This document shows, in pieces, positions 53,110-63,414 of a stretch of DNA of 64,000 nt. The position numbers and the translations under genes were made by a program. The notes under the pieces are model-generated. The model made no database searches. It had not been told where the DNA came from and saw nothing but the letters and a program-made list of their open reading frames with translations. The stretch's first letter is position 1. Every line of letters starts with the position of its first letter. Source of the stretch: Tridacna crocea (lineage: Eukaryota > Mollusca > Bivalvia > Cardiida > Cardiidae); NCBI GenBank assembly GCA_943736015.1, contig OX031060.1, forward strand, positions 21,405,231 through 21,469,230, given 5' to 3'.

Positions 53110-53377
53110 TTGGTTGGTTGTATTGGGGTTTAACGTCCCATTAACAGTTTAGGGTCATATCATGGTGGTCTGTGAAGCACATGTGTTTCCTGGCTTTCTC
53201 ACATCAGTACTTACACAACTTTCTTTTCCAAAGCCACCTACTACTTTTCTCACATGCTTCAGCAGAGGTGAGAGGCGAAAATATGCCAGAAAGAAAGTTC
53301 GCCTCAACCAGGTATAGAACTCACAACCACCAGGTCATGAGTCCGACACGCTCACCACTGAGCCACCAGAGTGGGCA
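53110..53377 (-). mobile_element. Full-length tRNA-derived SINE with 14-bp target duplication
   Basis: On the minus strand the head has TGGTGGCTCAGTGGTGAGCG (A-box region) and GTGAGTTCTATACCTGG (B-box region, slightly off consensus). The body has CGAACTTTCTTTCTGGCAT, and the tail ACGTTAAACCCCAATACAAC. GCCCAACATCTTGG is repeated exactly at 53096-53109 and 53378-53391. The best reference copy in the window. Confidence 0.92.
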
Positions 53378-53788
53378 GCCCAACATCTTGGTACACTGCT
53401 TTTGCACAGCTGTTTGGGTTCTGCCAGGGGCAGACATTTAGTGCTGAGATCTGTGCCAAAGGCAATGCCAATAGACTAGTGCACACCAGTGGAGATTTAA
53501 ACCGGAAGAATGCAGATTCAGGCTCTTTTCTTTTGATAGCTGCTGAAGCCTAAAGTTATTTGCAAAAGCAAATAATGCCGCCGAGAAAGAAGTCTATAGA
53601 AAACATTGTCTGAAAAGGAGAAAATGCTTATGACCAGCATTTTTTCCTTATCTCACAATGTTTTCTATGCTATCAAAGTCAGAAATCATCATATTGCCAA
53701 GATTTAATTTGTTATCTGCAGATGCTTTGAATTTGGTCCAAAAATTTGTCATTCGGTAAAAAGCTGAATTGTCCTTTACTCCCTTAAT

Positions 53789-54020
53789 TTACTCATTACT
53801 CAAAACACCAATATTTTGGACAAGTCCAACTCAAAAGCATTTGCAGATGACAAAATAATCGATAATACTGAAAATTTGAAATTTGTTTTGTGAAGAGTAG
53901 AAAACATTGTAAGAAAAGGAAAAAATGCTGGTTACCAGCATTTACTCCTTTCCCCCAATGTTTTCTAAAAACTTCTTTCTGAGGGTCTTCAAAAGTAGGG
54001 ATTGCGTGGTAATGGGTTAA
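53789..54020 (-). mobile_element. Family A MITE
   Basis: TTTACTCATTACTCAAAACA (decayed) to GCGTGGTAATGGGTTAA. The core is AATGCTGGTTACCAGCATTT. A remnant with GCAGACACCAAAATAAATGC continues to GTACAGGGTTAA at 54185. Confidence 0.8.
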
Positions 54021-56093
54021 ACACAAGGCAAAAGCTTAGATTTGAAAGCATAAATTTTGCAGACACCAAAATAAATGCTACTCACAAATTAAAACCTGTT
54101 TTGGGTAGGTTCAAAAACACTGTGCAATGTTTACAAAAGCTTTCTTTCTCAGGGTTTTTAAAAGTGCAATATGCGTACAGGGTTAAGGCGCTTTATTAAA
54201 CCAAGTCATAATAATAAATCTGGATGTGAACAGATCTAGAAAAGACTGAAGAAAATTACAATGCCCTTTGTGAAAATACTTCAAAAAGTAGAAAAGCACA
54301 ATGATACAAAACATAGATCCAATATTGGAATATGCTTAATAAAATTTCTCATGTCACAAAAATAAGTATGTACAAGAAAATTTTGATGCATAACATCAAT
54401 GGTGCCGCAAACAAGTTGTTTCTGAAATAAGGCACATTACAGCATTTCAAATAGTGGAAGTGTAATTTCAAATAGTGCAATGTAAATTTATGCAAAAAAA
54501 ACGGTGAGAAATGAGCTGAGAAGCCCTAAACAATCCTTACAAACCATTGACTAAAAACAAAGTGAATAAAAATGTCAAAAAAAAAAGTATAGGTACGAAA
54601 CGACCAAAATTGTACAAAATGGCCTAGGTACCAAATGATCTTATTATGAAATGACTGGAAGCAGAGTAAACAATATGGCTGCCTCCATAGGTACTTTTCA
54701 AAAGCGAATAAAAATATAGTGCTGACGCTCATGCGGCGCCACAATAATAATGCTGACAAGACTAGAATTATCACCATCATATTCTAATCAACACAAGGAC
54801 ATTTAGAAAGTTTGGACAACAGATTAAATGATTATCCTGCAAGATAATCCATCTAGACTCTGACAACTGAAACATGTTAATCCACTTTTAATCTCTTTAA
54901 TAATAATTGCTGACCTGATAGTAAACATGGATCTTTCTATAAGTCCTTGTTTACTATCATTCCATTCATACACTTTCTACCCAGTTTTCCATTCCCACAC
55001 TTTCTACCAGCTGTGACTGTGGCAGCCTTTGGTGAACACATTGTACCTGTTGACAGTTCTATGAAAGCACAAAAATATGTATCATCGGGTGCTTTCAGGC
55101 CAAATCTACATTTCTTCTGTCATTTTGAATAAAACAGTTCAAATATTCAGTTTGTCTGAGGCCATACTTACAAGCCATTCTGAGCTGCAGTCTTAATTTC
55201 AAAAATATTCTTAATTTTTAAAAGGCTGAATTAAATGGTCAAGCCAATCAGAAACCGAATTTCTTTTCAAAATTTGTATTAGAATAAGAATGGTACTTTA
55301 AATTAGTTCGTAGTGTCTTGGACCATTTTGATCCAGTAATTTGCCAGTCACATAGACCTAATATTGGCAAATAAAATTCAAAGTTAAAGACATCTGGGTT
55401 GATTCATCTTTGCAAGCCAAGAGTGACGATCCACTATGCTACTCTCCCCTCGGTGGATTGAGCTTGATTTCAACAGTCCCACTATACCCATTTTCATTCA
55501 TTGCAGCTAGCTCTAACTGCACCAATCAAATCGCTCATAGCATTTCATCTTTGCTAAAAATTGAACAAGGTCGCGACCCTCCGAATAGAAATAGAAGGTA
55601 AACATGCGTACCTTTGTGGATGTGTGCAGGATTTGTAATGATTTATTATAAAAAAAAATGTAGACAAACAATATTTATAGAAAGATTCAGTATGACCAAT
55701 CAATTATCCGAGGTTTCAGGCTATATCCCAGCACCTGACCAGTGATTGTCGAAGCATGTTTGCGGTTATTGCTTCATACTGAATTACTGTATTCGTAAGC
55801 GGTTTGTAAAATGATATTCTATTGGCTATAAGAAATATGATGTAAAGGGGGATAATAACCAACATCCGATTGGGGACGTACTGCGGGCATCTTGAAATCG
55901 GGCTCGATTCCCTAAGGTAAGATCCACGTAGTGATCGTAACACTGGCTCTCGAAGATGGGGTTGATTTGGGTCCAAGACTTATGTCATCAACTCAGTTTA
56001 GTAAACTTCTTGAATGGTAGTAGAATTAAAGTTTTTCATCAGTTTAGAGGCTGTAAAGCTAGATGTGCTATTAATCTGTTATAGCCCTTTGTA

Positions 56094-56303
56094 TCCTTTA
56101 CCATACAGTCCAGAGTTTTCATGATCTTCAGGAAGAGGGCTTTTGAAAATATTGTGGTAAAAGGAGAAAATGCTGGAAACCAGCATTTTCTCCTTTTCCC
56201 ACAATGTTTTCTATCATTTGAATGATAATCTTTCGTTTTTGAAATCTGCAAATGCTTTCAATTCTAACAAGTGTATCAGTTTGGTTATCTGGTAAAGAGT
56301 TAA
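56094..56303 (+). mobile_element. Family A MITE
   Basis: ATCCTTTACCATACAGTCCA to TTATCTGGTAAAGAGTTAA. The stem is near perfect (GGAGAAAATGCTGGAAACC). The tail is diverged. Confidence 0.8.
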
Positions 56304-56316
56304 TCCTATTTGCCTA

Positions 56317-56545
56317 TTAACCCTTTACTCCATAGATACTCATTTCTACGCATTGCTTATAGGAGCCTTTGGAAAACATTGTGGCAAAAGGTGAAATTGC
56401 TCGTGACGAGCAATTTCACCTTTTGTCACAATGTTTTCTTTGCTATCAAAAGGTGTCATTTACACATAAGAAAAAGCTTCATCCTTGCTGTCATTTAGGT
56501 TCAATAAGAGATGTTATAGAAATGCCTTGTGGGGTAAAGGGTTAA
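56317..56545. mobile_element. Family B1 TTAA MITE
   Basis: TTAACCCTTTACTCCATAGA to GTGGGGTAAAGGGTTAA with a perfect core, GTGAAATTGCTCGTGACGAG. The best reference copy of B1 in the window. Confidence 0.92.
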
Positions 56546-57107
56546 TATGGCTGATATTTGGTCACATTATAGGGATAAATGAAAGAAAGAAACAATTCAT
56601 TAACACTGAATGCTTTGTCACCTCCCAAACAATATAACTTTGTTTCTCTATAAACTTGATCCATAATAACTCCATCTCCATTAATCCTAAACCTTTTTTT
56701 ATTATACCCTGCCAAAGGTGGAGGGATATAGTTTTAGCAATCTCCATCCATCCCTCCATCCTTCCTTCCACCCGTAGCCTTGAGGCCCTGAGTTTAATAA
56801 TCTTCACTGGAAGCATTGGGTATTCCATGGCAAAGTATTTAATGATTTACTTTTTTGATACAAAAAAAGAGAAAAATAATAAAAGAAAACAGACTCTATT
56901 TCTCATTTTAAACTTCCTGTGATAGAATTTGTAGTAAACAGAAGCTTGCTTTTTCATGGATTTTCTTGGTTTGTTAAAGTAAGCAATACTTCATAAATGG
57001 CACTTATTGCCAGCCCTCAGCTTTGTAATCTGTAACCAACCATATTCTACAAAATGCAAGGTCATCTGTCCACTGAAAGCTCTTCTGTTATCAGTATATT
57101 TCTTCTT

Positions 57108-57320
57108 TTAACCCTTTATCACAAAATCCCAACAGTTAACAACTTTGAGAAAAAGAGGCGTTTTGAAAACATGGTAGGAAAAAGAGAAAATGCTGGTAAC
57201 CAGCATTTTCTCCTTTTTCTACAATGTTTTCCACCCAATCCAAAACAAATTTTAGTTTTTGAATCTTTTTTAATTTCAATTTGGATAAGTCTTAAACTTT
57301 GACGATTAGGACAGAGTTAA
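57108..57320 (+). mobile_element. Family A TTAA MITE
   Basis: TTAACCCTTTATCACAAAAT to GATTAGGACAGAGTTAA. The core AATGCTGGTAACCAGCATT is intact. The tail lost the GTCTGCAAATGC block. Confidence 0.82.
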
Positions 57321-57980
57321 ATCAGAAAGTATTCTTGTAGAAAGAGCAAGAATTCAGCAAGTGATTGTCGCCCATGAGAAATTATAAGGGAGATAACTCT
57401 ATCTGGTCAAGTTTAAAAGTTTTCTATAATTATGCTTCTTTATACCAACAGCCAAGATATCTGTTACCTTGTCGGCACGTCATATTCTTCCAAGATTCAA
57501 CCTGTCTTATATGACGCATCACTATCCCCGATATCGGGCAGACTGTTGTAATATGCACTATTAAGTAGCAATGGAGAAAATGGTTTTTATCTATACGTTT
57601 GAGGAAAAATCAGGCCAGTGCACGCCACAGATTTCTGTAAAGTGCTGATCATAGCTGAGTGAATCGCATGAGTTAGCATTTTATTCAGTAAACTGTTGTC
57701 GCGTAGGAAAGTGATTCGATTCTGTACCCAGGATGCCCAAATTAGATAGATAAGTATTTATAGAATGCCATCTAGCGGGAGATAATGTCTGTCACCTTGT
57801 AATGATTGATTGATTGACTTGGAATTGATGCAACAACTGTCAGTATGAGAGAGTTTACTTAATTTCCTAAACAGGCTATTATAAAGTCGCAGAGCTCTGA
57901 TTGGCAGGGACTATGACACACTAAAATCAAAAGTCTACCATCCCTGTCGTCCATGTAACATTTTCTGGTAGAAACAAGAT

Positions 57981-58208
57981 CAACTCTTTACCAAACGACG
58001 GAATTTTGGTCTGGTCTGAAATGAAAGCACTTGCAGACGACACAATAAAGGTAAATCAAAAATTGAATATTTGTTTGCTGCAGGGTAGAAAACATTGTGG
58101 GAAAAGGAGAAAATGCTGTTTACCAGCATTTTCTCCTTTTCCCACAATGTTTTCAATAGGCTTCTTTCTAAGGGTCGTCAAAAGTAGGGATTGTGTGGTA
58201 ATGGGTTA
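57981..58208 (-). mobile_element. Family A MITE, first of a run of three
   Basis: ATCAACTCTTTACCAAACGA to GTGTGGTAATGGGTTAA. The core is AATGCTGTTTACCAGCATT. Confidence 0.85.
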
Positions 58209-58369
58209 AAGGTAACACAAAACTTGAAATTTGTTTCCAGCAGGGTAGAAAACATTGTGGGAAAAGGAGAAAATGCTGGTTACCAGTATTTTATCCTTTT
58301 ACCACAATGTTTTCAAAAGGCTTCTTTCTCAGGAATGTTAAAAAGTGTCATTGTGTGGTAAAGGGTTAA
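58209..58369 (-). mobile_element. Truncated family A MITE, second of the run
   Basis: Begins within the tail (AGGTAACACAAAACTTGAAA) directly after the previous TTAA and runs to GTGTGGTAAAGGGTTAA. The outer tail is missing. Confidence 0.8.
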
Positions 58370-58488
58370 TAAACGGAGTTATCTTTAAAAGGATATGAAA
58401 TAAAGTGATGAAAAGGCAAAATGATGGTTTCTCCTTTCACACAACTTTTCAAAGTTCTTCTTTCCTCCGATGTTGTTTGGTAAAGTGG

Positions 58489-58717
58489 TTAACACTTTAC
58501 AACACAACAAAATTTTAGACTGGTCCCAATTGAAAGGATCTGCAGATAACAAAATAAATGTGACTAAAAAATTGAAATTTGGTTTGGGAAGGGTAGAAAA
58601 CACTGTGGGAAAAGGAGAAAATGCTGGTTACCAGCATTTTCTCCTTTTCCCACAGTGTTTTCAAAAGGCTTCTTTCTCAGGGTTGTTAAAAGTCGGGATT
58701 GTGTGGTAAGGAGTTAA
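58489..58717 (-). mobile_element. Family A TTAA MITE, third of the run
   Basis: TTAACACTTTACAACACAAC to GTGTGGTAAGGAGTTAA. The long perfect stem includes ACACTGTGGGAAAAGGAGAA. A fragment with TTGTTTGGTAAAGTGGTTAA precedes it. Confidence 0.88.
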
Positions 58718-58848
58718 ATTGATGATCAATGTTGGAATTTTCTTGCCTCACTTATCATCATAATTCAAGACAGAAGTTTCACTTAAACACTGTCTTGCTC
58801 TAGACAGCACTTCATTTGTATTCTATCAATTCACTCCTGCCAGCTTTT

Positions 58849-59076
58849 TTAAAACCCATTACCACAAGATCCCTACTTTTAACGACCCTGGGAAAGAAGC
58901 TTAGAAAACATTGTGGGAAAAGGAGAAAATGCTGGTAACAAGCATTTTCTCCTTTTCCCACAATGTTTTCTACTCGTCACAAAACAAGTTTCAAATTTTC
59001 AGTCACATCTATTTTGTTGTCTCCAAACACTTTTGATTTGGACAAGCCTAAAATAATGTTGTTTGGTAATGAGTTA
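58849..59076 (+). mobile_element. Family A TTAA MITE
   Basis: TTAAAACCCATTACCACAAG to TTGTTTGGTAATGAGTTAA. Two extra A bases follow the left TTAA. The core is AATGCTGGTAACAAGCATT. Confidence 0.85.
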
Positions 59077-59303
59077 ACCTTGTATCACAATTGGCAGATC
59101 GGTCTAAATTGGGATTATTGCCGATGACAATTGAAATATTCTTTAAGTTAAATATTTGTTCCTGAACAGGTAAAAAGTAAGCTAAAATTCTTAGTCTTTT
59201 TTTTTATTATTATAGTTTGCTATTAAAAAAAGGATTTAATTTGTTGATTGCAGGTGCTTTGAATTTGGTCCAGTCTCAAAATTTGTTGTTTGGTAAAGAC
59301 TTA

Positions 59304-59462
59304 ACTCTCTTTTCCAAAACCTTAAAATTCAGACTAGTCCAAATTGAGAGAAAAAGGAGAAAAAATGCTAGTTACCAACCTTTTCTCCATTTCCACAGAA
59401 TGTTTTCAAAAAGCAATCTTGCTGTGAGCTGTTTGAAATTGGGGTTAGGTGGTAAAGGGCTA
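59304..59462 (-). mobile_element. Internally deleted family A MITE
   Basis: CTCTCTTTTCCAAAACCTTA and AGACTAGTCCAAATTGAGAG join directly to AAAAAGGAGAAAAAATGCTA. Ends GGTGGTAAAGGGCTAA. A family A tail half (59235-59303) precedes it. Confidence 0.65.
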
Positions 59463-59880
59463 ATAGCTATGCTGAACTTGAACCAAAAATGCAGTTAAAG
59501 ACTATTTACTAAAGTTTATGGGACTATTAGAAAGCTTAAATGAGACAGTTCTTTGGCAAAGGGCTTGAACATTCCTATGGAAGTCAGAAGTTTAAGCATG
59601 AGTTTTATCACTCTCATAAACTTTACAGACTTGACTGGGTGCATGCAAACTTTTAAATCTTTACCAAACATCAAAATTTGGACTCCTTCAAATCCAATGC
59701 ATCTATATTTCACTGATGAAATACTGCTTATCAAAGCTATACATAGAAATGCTGGAAAAAACATTGGGAAAAGGAGACAAATGCTGGTTACCAGTATTTT
59801 CTCCATTTCGCAAAATGCTTTTGAAAATCTTCTTTATCAGGGAAGTGCTTGGTTTAAAAGTTGCATTTGTTAAAACTTCA

Positions 59881-60301
59881 GGGTCCGTATTCACCAACTA
59901 TTCTTAACTCATTACCAGACGACAAAATTTAGTTTGTCGAAATCTATACCATTTGCAGACGACAAAATAAAAGTGACTGAAAATTTGAAATTTGTTTTGT
60001 GAAGGGTAGAAAACATAGTGGGAAAAGGAGAAAATGCAGGTTACCAGCATTTTCTCCTTTTCTCACAATGTTTTCTAAAGGCTTCTTTCTCAGGGTCGTC
60101 AAAAGTAGGGATTGTGTGGTAATGAGTTAAGAACATTCTTTGTCTTATTCTCCAGAATTTTCTATATTACTAAGTAAGACAGCTTCTGATTGGCTAAACC
60201 AAATGGTTAAGCCAATCAGAAGTTGTCTTACTTACAAATGTTGAAAACCTTGGAGAATAAGACGAAGAATATTCTCAAGAATGGTTAGTGAATACGGGCC
60301 C
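59881..60301. mobile_element. Fold-back element interrupted by a MITE
   Basis: Ends GGGTCCGTATTCACCAAC and GTTAGTGAATACGGGCCC are inverted. The centre is TTCTGATTGGCTAAACC facing GGTTAAGCCAATCAGAA, as at 16279-16470. The MITE at 59904-60130 sits in the TTAA of CTATTCTTAAGAACATTC in the left arm, so the fold-back element is the older of the two. Confidence 0.85.
59904..60130 (-). mobile_element. Family A TTAA MITE inside a fold-back element
   Basis: TTAACTCATTACCAGACGAC to GTGTGGTAATGAGTTAA, near consensus, core AATGCAGGTTACCAGCATT. Confidence 0.92.
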
Positions 60302-60631
60302 AGATTGTGTGGCAAATACAAAGCACATAAAGCTTCATAAAGCTTCAGATACAAAAAGTTCTTATAGCACACTATTAGCCATCCCAATAGCTCACTTTGA
60401 GCAGTTAGTGATCAGGTGAGCAAGAATATTATGTTTTTGATGTACCAAGTCAATAAAACATGTACTTTTTACATACTGACGTACTCAAGAAGTTCCACAA
60501 AGTGTTTAGGATCAATATTCAATAACTTGTTAAAACCCAAAATATGCTTTGAAGAGCAATATATGTAACTGATGGTTCATGTATGCATTATAGTCCTGCT
60601 TAAACTCGCATAACAAATTTGTTTTACTGTT

Positions 60632-60852
60632 TTAACTCTTTACCACACGAGAAAATTTTAGAAATTGAAAGCATTTGCAGACGACAAAATAAAGGTGACT
60701 GAAAAATTGAAATTTGTTCTGGAAAGGGTAGAAAACACTGTGGGAAAAGAAGAAAATGCTGGTTACCAGCATTTTCTCCTTTTCCGACAGTGTTTTTAAA
60801 AGGCTTCTTTCTCAGGGGCGTCAAACGTAGGGATTGTGTGGTAATGGGTTAA
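60632..60852 (-). mobile_element. Family A TTAA MITE, first of a pair
   Basis: TTAACTCTTTACCACACGAG to GTGTGGTAATGGGTTAA. The outer 17 bases at each end are nearly identical inverted. A short tail deletion follows ATTTTAGAAATTG. Confidence 0.9.
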
Positions 60853-61078
60853 CCTTTTACCACAAAATCCCGACTTTTAACAACTCCCATGCAAAAGGCC
60901 TTTTGAAAACATTGTGGGAAAAGGAGAAAATGCTGGTAACCAGTATTTTCTCCTTTTCCCAAAATGTTTTCTACCCTTCACAAAACAAATTTCAAAAATC
61001 CAGTCACTTTTATTTTGTCATCTGCAAATGCTTTCGATTTGGACAAGCCTAAAATATTGTCGATTAGTAATGAGTTAA
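60849..61078 (+). mobile_element. Family A TTAA MITE, second of a pair
   Basis: Shares the TTAA at 60849-60852 with its neighbour, head to head. Starts CCTTTTACCACAAAATCCCG and ends CGATTAGTAATGAGTTAA. Confidence 0.88.
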
Positions 61079-61149
61079 AATAAAATTGTTTGGTGAAGGG
61101 TTGTCATCACCATGTGGTGTGGATTCAATGTCTGACAGTGATTTTATTT

Positions 61150-61290
61150 GAAACAAGAGCTTCGCAGAGCTGTACAGATATTCCCAAGGGCTTGTCAGTG
61201 AGTAGCCAAGCAAGAAATTGATTATTTCAGAAATCAAGGGCAGGTAACTCTAGAATTCCTAAAGAGATCCAACTATAAAAGTGAAATGCG
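61150..61290 (+). repeat. AACAAGAGCTTCGCAGAGC repeat fragment
   Basis: Starts AACAAGAGCTTCGCAGAGCT and contains AAGGGCAGGTAACTCTAG. It has the look of a dispersed mollusc repeat; only a fragment is here. Confidence 0.4.
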
Positions 61291-61412
61291 TAAATAGACA
61301 AACAGATTCATTGTGGTAAGTTTCAAGTTATTCTGATAGAAACTGCATGAAGAGTTGAACACACAAGAAATTGCTAGCAGTCGATGACCAGGTCCAAAAC
61401 ATTGCACGACTC

Positions 61413-62054
61413 TTAAGCTATGGTCACACCTTATGTATGACCATAGGTGGTGGTAGTCAAACATTTCAAACATATCGAATGTAGTTAAGCATAGTTAAAC
61501 ATAGTAATGAACATTGTTTGAACTTACAGTATGCTTGTACAAAGCGCAAAATTTTTGAACATGTTAAAAATTTGTTATGGTTAAACACATTATTGTGACT
61601 GTACTGTGACCGTAGTTTGAACACAGTTTACTGTAGTTAACTGTAATGTGTTTAACATGTTCAACTACGGTCAACTATGGTAATTTCCTAATATGGTCAT
61701 ATGTGACACTAGTTTAAAGTACAATGATAGCAGTCTACCCGTACTGACCAACACAAACACAATGTTTTACTCTAGCTTTACACATTTGATCTTAATTTAC
61801 CTCAGTTGTGCTTTGTCATTTTATGTAGTTTAAGCATAGTTTAAGTGTAGTGTAGTTAATCATAGTTAGACATAGTAATACCCTATTTAGCCCAGCCACT
61901 TTGCACGTAGTCGAATATAGTTAACCGTACTTACACCTACTTCAACCTACTTAGACTTTCTGTATCGCCAAGTCTGAACCTACTTTGAACGTACTTCAAC
62001 ATAGACTACATTTGAAATTAACTATGGACAACTACTAAATGTGACCATAGCTTT
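61413..62054. mobile_element. Inverted-repeat element rich in TAGTTAAACATAGT
   Basis: Ends TAAGCTATGGTCACA and TGTGACCATAGCTTTA are inverted. Inside, a motif like GTAGTTAAGCATAGTTAAAC recurs many times on both strands (near 61480, 61620-61680, 61830-61880, 61910-61990). No coding capacity. It stops 35 bases from the donor of exon 62090-62262. I cannot define its target duplication. Confidence 0.7.
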
Positions 62055-62089
62055 AGGGCATATAAAAAGGGTAAAATAACTTCCAATAC

Positions 62090-62262
62090 CTGTGTCTGTC
62101 TGTGTAAGCTTCACTGACAGTCTGGTACGAGATGTGCACGTCCTGCATTAGACTCCGGATTCGCTGTCGCTCTTCAGGCTCACTCTGCTGCATTATCTCA
62201 TCTTTTTCTCTGTCTGTGCGATCTATTGATGCTTTAACATCTTCCAGTCTCTTCTGTACTTG
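62090..62262 (-). CDS. DMD: Dystrophin exon: end of repeat R16
   Basis: A 173-nt exon (phase 0 to 2), the most 5' one in the window. Acceptor CATCTATTGCAG, donor GTATTG. It encodes QVQKRLEDVKASIDRTDREK, DEIMQQSEPEERQRIRSLMQ and DVHISYQTVSEAYTDRH plus AG, which joins the exon at 44521 to form Arg. Human R16 has IKDSLQQSSGRIDIIHSKKT, ATPVERVKLQEALSQLDFQW and VNKMYKDRQGR. The usual helix C Trp is Tyr here (ISYQTV), a mild substitution. Confidence 0.92.
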
Positions 62263-62356
62263 CTGCAATAGATGTTATAAAACCGTTGAAAAAGATATAA
62301 TTTCTTTTTCATCTAAATCACGTGACATGCAAAGCCAAAACTAAGAGAAAGATACA

Positions 62357-62577
62357 TTAACTCTTTACCAAATAATCCCCGAGTTTTAACAAACCTGAAG
62401 GAGTCTTTTGAAAACCTTGCGGGAAAAGGAGAAAATGCTGGTTACCAGTATTTTCTCCTTTTCCCGCAAGGTTTTTTTTACACTTTTGCTGACAATTAGC
62501 ATCATTTCAGCTACATTCAATATGTCGCCTGCAAATGCTCCCAGTTTGGACCAGTCTAAAATTTTAGTAAATAGCTA
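62357..62577. mobile_element. Family A MITE with diverged arms
   Basis: TTAACTCTTTACCAAATAAT; the stem is perfect and unusually strong (AACCTTGCGGGAAAAGGAGA with its partner). The tail has TGTCGCCTGCAAATGC. The right TTAA is lost (GTAAATAGCTAAAC). Confidence 0.8.
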
Positions 62578-62700
62578 AACAGGAAATTGTCTGTCATCAA
62601 GAGAATCTGATACATTAATCTTTCACCCAAGAATCCCATGGTTGATTCTGTTAAAGAAAGCCTTTTTAAATCCCTAAAGGAAGACCTAACTGTCAACCAC

Positions 62701-62768
62701 GTAATTGGCCACCATGCAGTCTTGACTTTTCTCCGTAATTGGCCACCATGCAGTCTTGACTTTTCTCC
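62701..62768. repeat. Perfect 34-bp tandem duplication
   Basis: Two identical copies of a unit beginning GTAATTGGCCACCATGCAGT and ending CTTTTCTCC, side by side without any difference. Confidence 0.95.
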
Positions 62769-62821
62769 AACTGAACAGCAGGGTAAGGCAGCAACAAAAT
62801 ATCCCCACTGCGCTTGACTAG

Positions 62822-63056
62822 TTAACCCTTAACCACGCAATCCCCAAGTTTTAATGACCCTGAAAAAGAAAGCCTTTTGAAAACATTGTGGGAAAAGGAG
62901 AAAATGCTGGTAACCAACATTTTCTTCTTTTTCCACAATGTTTTCTACTCTTCACAAAACAATTTTCAAATTTTCAGTCACTTTTATTTTGTCATATGCA
63001 AACGCTTTCGATTTTGGACAAGCCTAAATAAAATAGTGTCGTTTGGTAATGAGTTC
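62822..63056 (+). mobile_element. Family A MITE
   Basis: TTAACCCTTAACCACGCAAT to GTCGTTTGGTAATGAGTTC (right TTAA mutated). Its head (CACGCAATCC) is the closest among the short copies to the ends of the palindrome core at 46934. The tail contains a small AATAAAAT insertion. Confidence 0.85.
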
Positions 63057-63352
63057 ATACTGCATTGGTTTAGAAAGTCTCAGCAAAGCATTCAGTTTAC
63101 GTAACAGTTCAAACTCTTGGTTTTGTGCAGGTCTGATCTTGATATAAACAGGCTGCAATGATAAGTTTTGTTGTTAAGTAGTTAGGAAAGGCATTGTATG
63201 AGTTGATTTTGTAGGTGATCGGGTCAGTATAACTTAAGTATTTACAGTAACATTTAAGTTAAGTGGTAACATATCATTCCAATAATTCAGATTTCTACAT
63301 AGAGGGAGTGATTTTGAGTTCCTAATTGAAAATATTAATTATTCTCAAACCA

Positions 63353-63414
63353 TATGTTGTGGGTTCTGTCTAGAATCCTGTAATTGTGAGGATTCTAAAA
63401 AGTACCCACAACAT
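63353..63414. repeat. Short hairpin ATGTTGTGGGT/ACCCACAACAT
   Basis: A two-part stem: TATGTTGTGGGT with ACCCACAACATA, and TAGAATCC with GGATTCTA, separated by 6-base bulges and an 11-base loop. It could be a tiny palindromic element or a structured RNA segment; no other copy is seen here. Confidence 0.7.

Larger units (their letters stand above)
44522..62089 (-). other. DMD: 17.6-kb intron between R16 and R17 exons
   Basis: The largest intron in the window. It holds the 46152-50250 palindrome, a full-length SINE, over twenty MITEs, and fold-back and TIR elements. Decayed family A pieces occur near 50435-50600, 52890-53075, 53570-53765 and 59655-59880. In 45546-46151, 50251-50430, 51294-51567, 54186-56093, 57321-57980 and 60302-60631 I see no gene. 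Minor repeat traces there include AACAAGAAGGCCATTGTGG at 45648. Confidence 0.85.

Noticed and set aside
53110-53377. tRNA gene suggested by A- and B-box-like motifs
   Set aside because: No cloverleaf or anticodon arm. The motifs belong to the SINE head, and target duplications prove insertion.
2056-61052. Many short open frames on both strands encoding the same peptide style (GKGENAGNQHFLLFPQCF)
   Set aside because: They are translations of the MITE hairpin. Because it is a palindrome, both strands give the same peptide. They recur at every copy, with no start context or conservation of frame.
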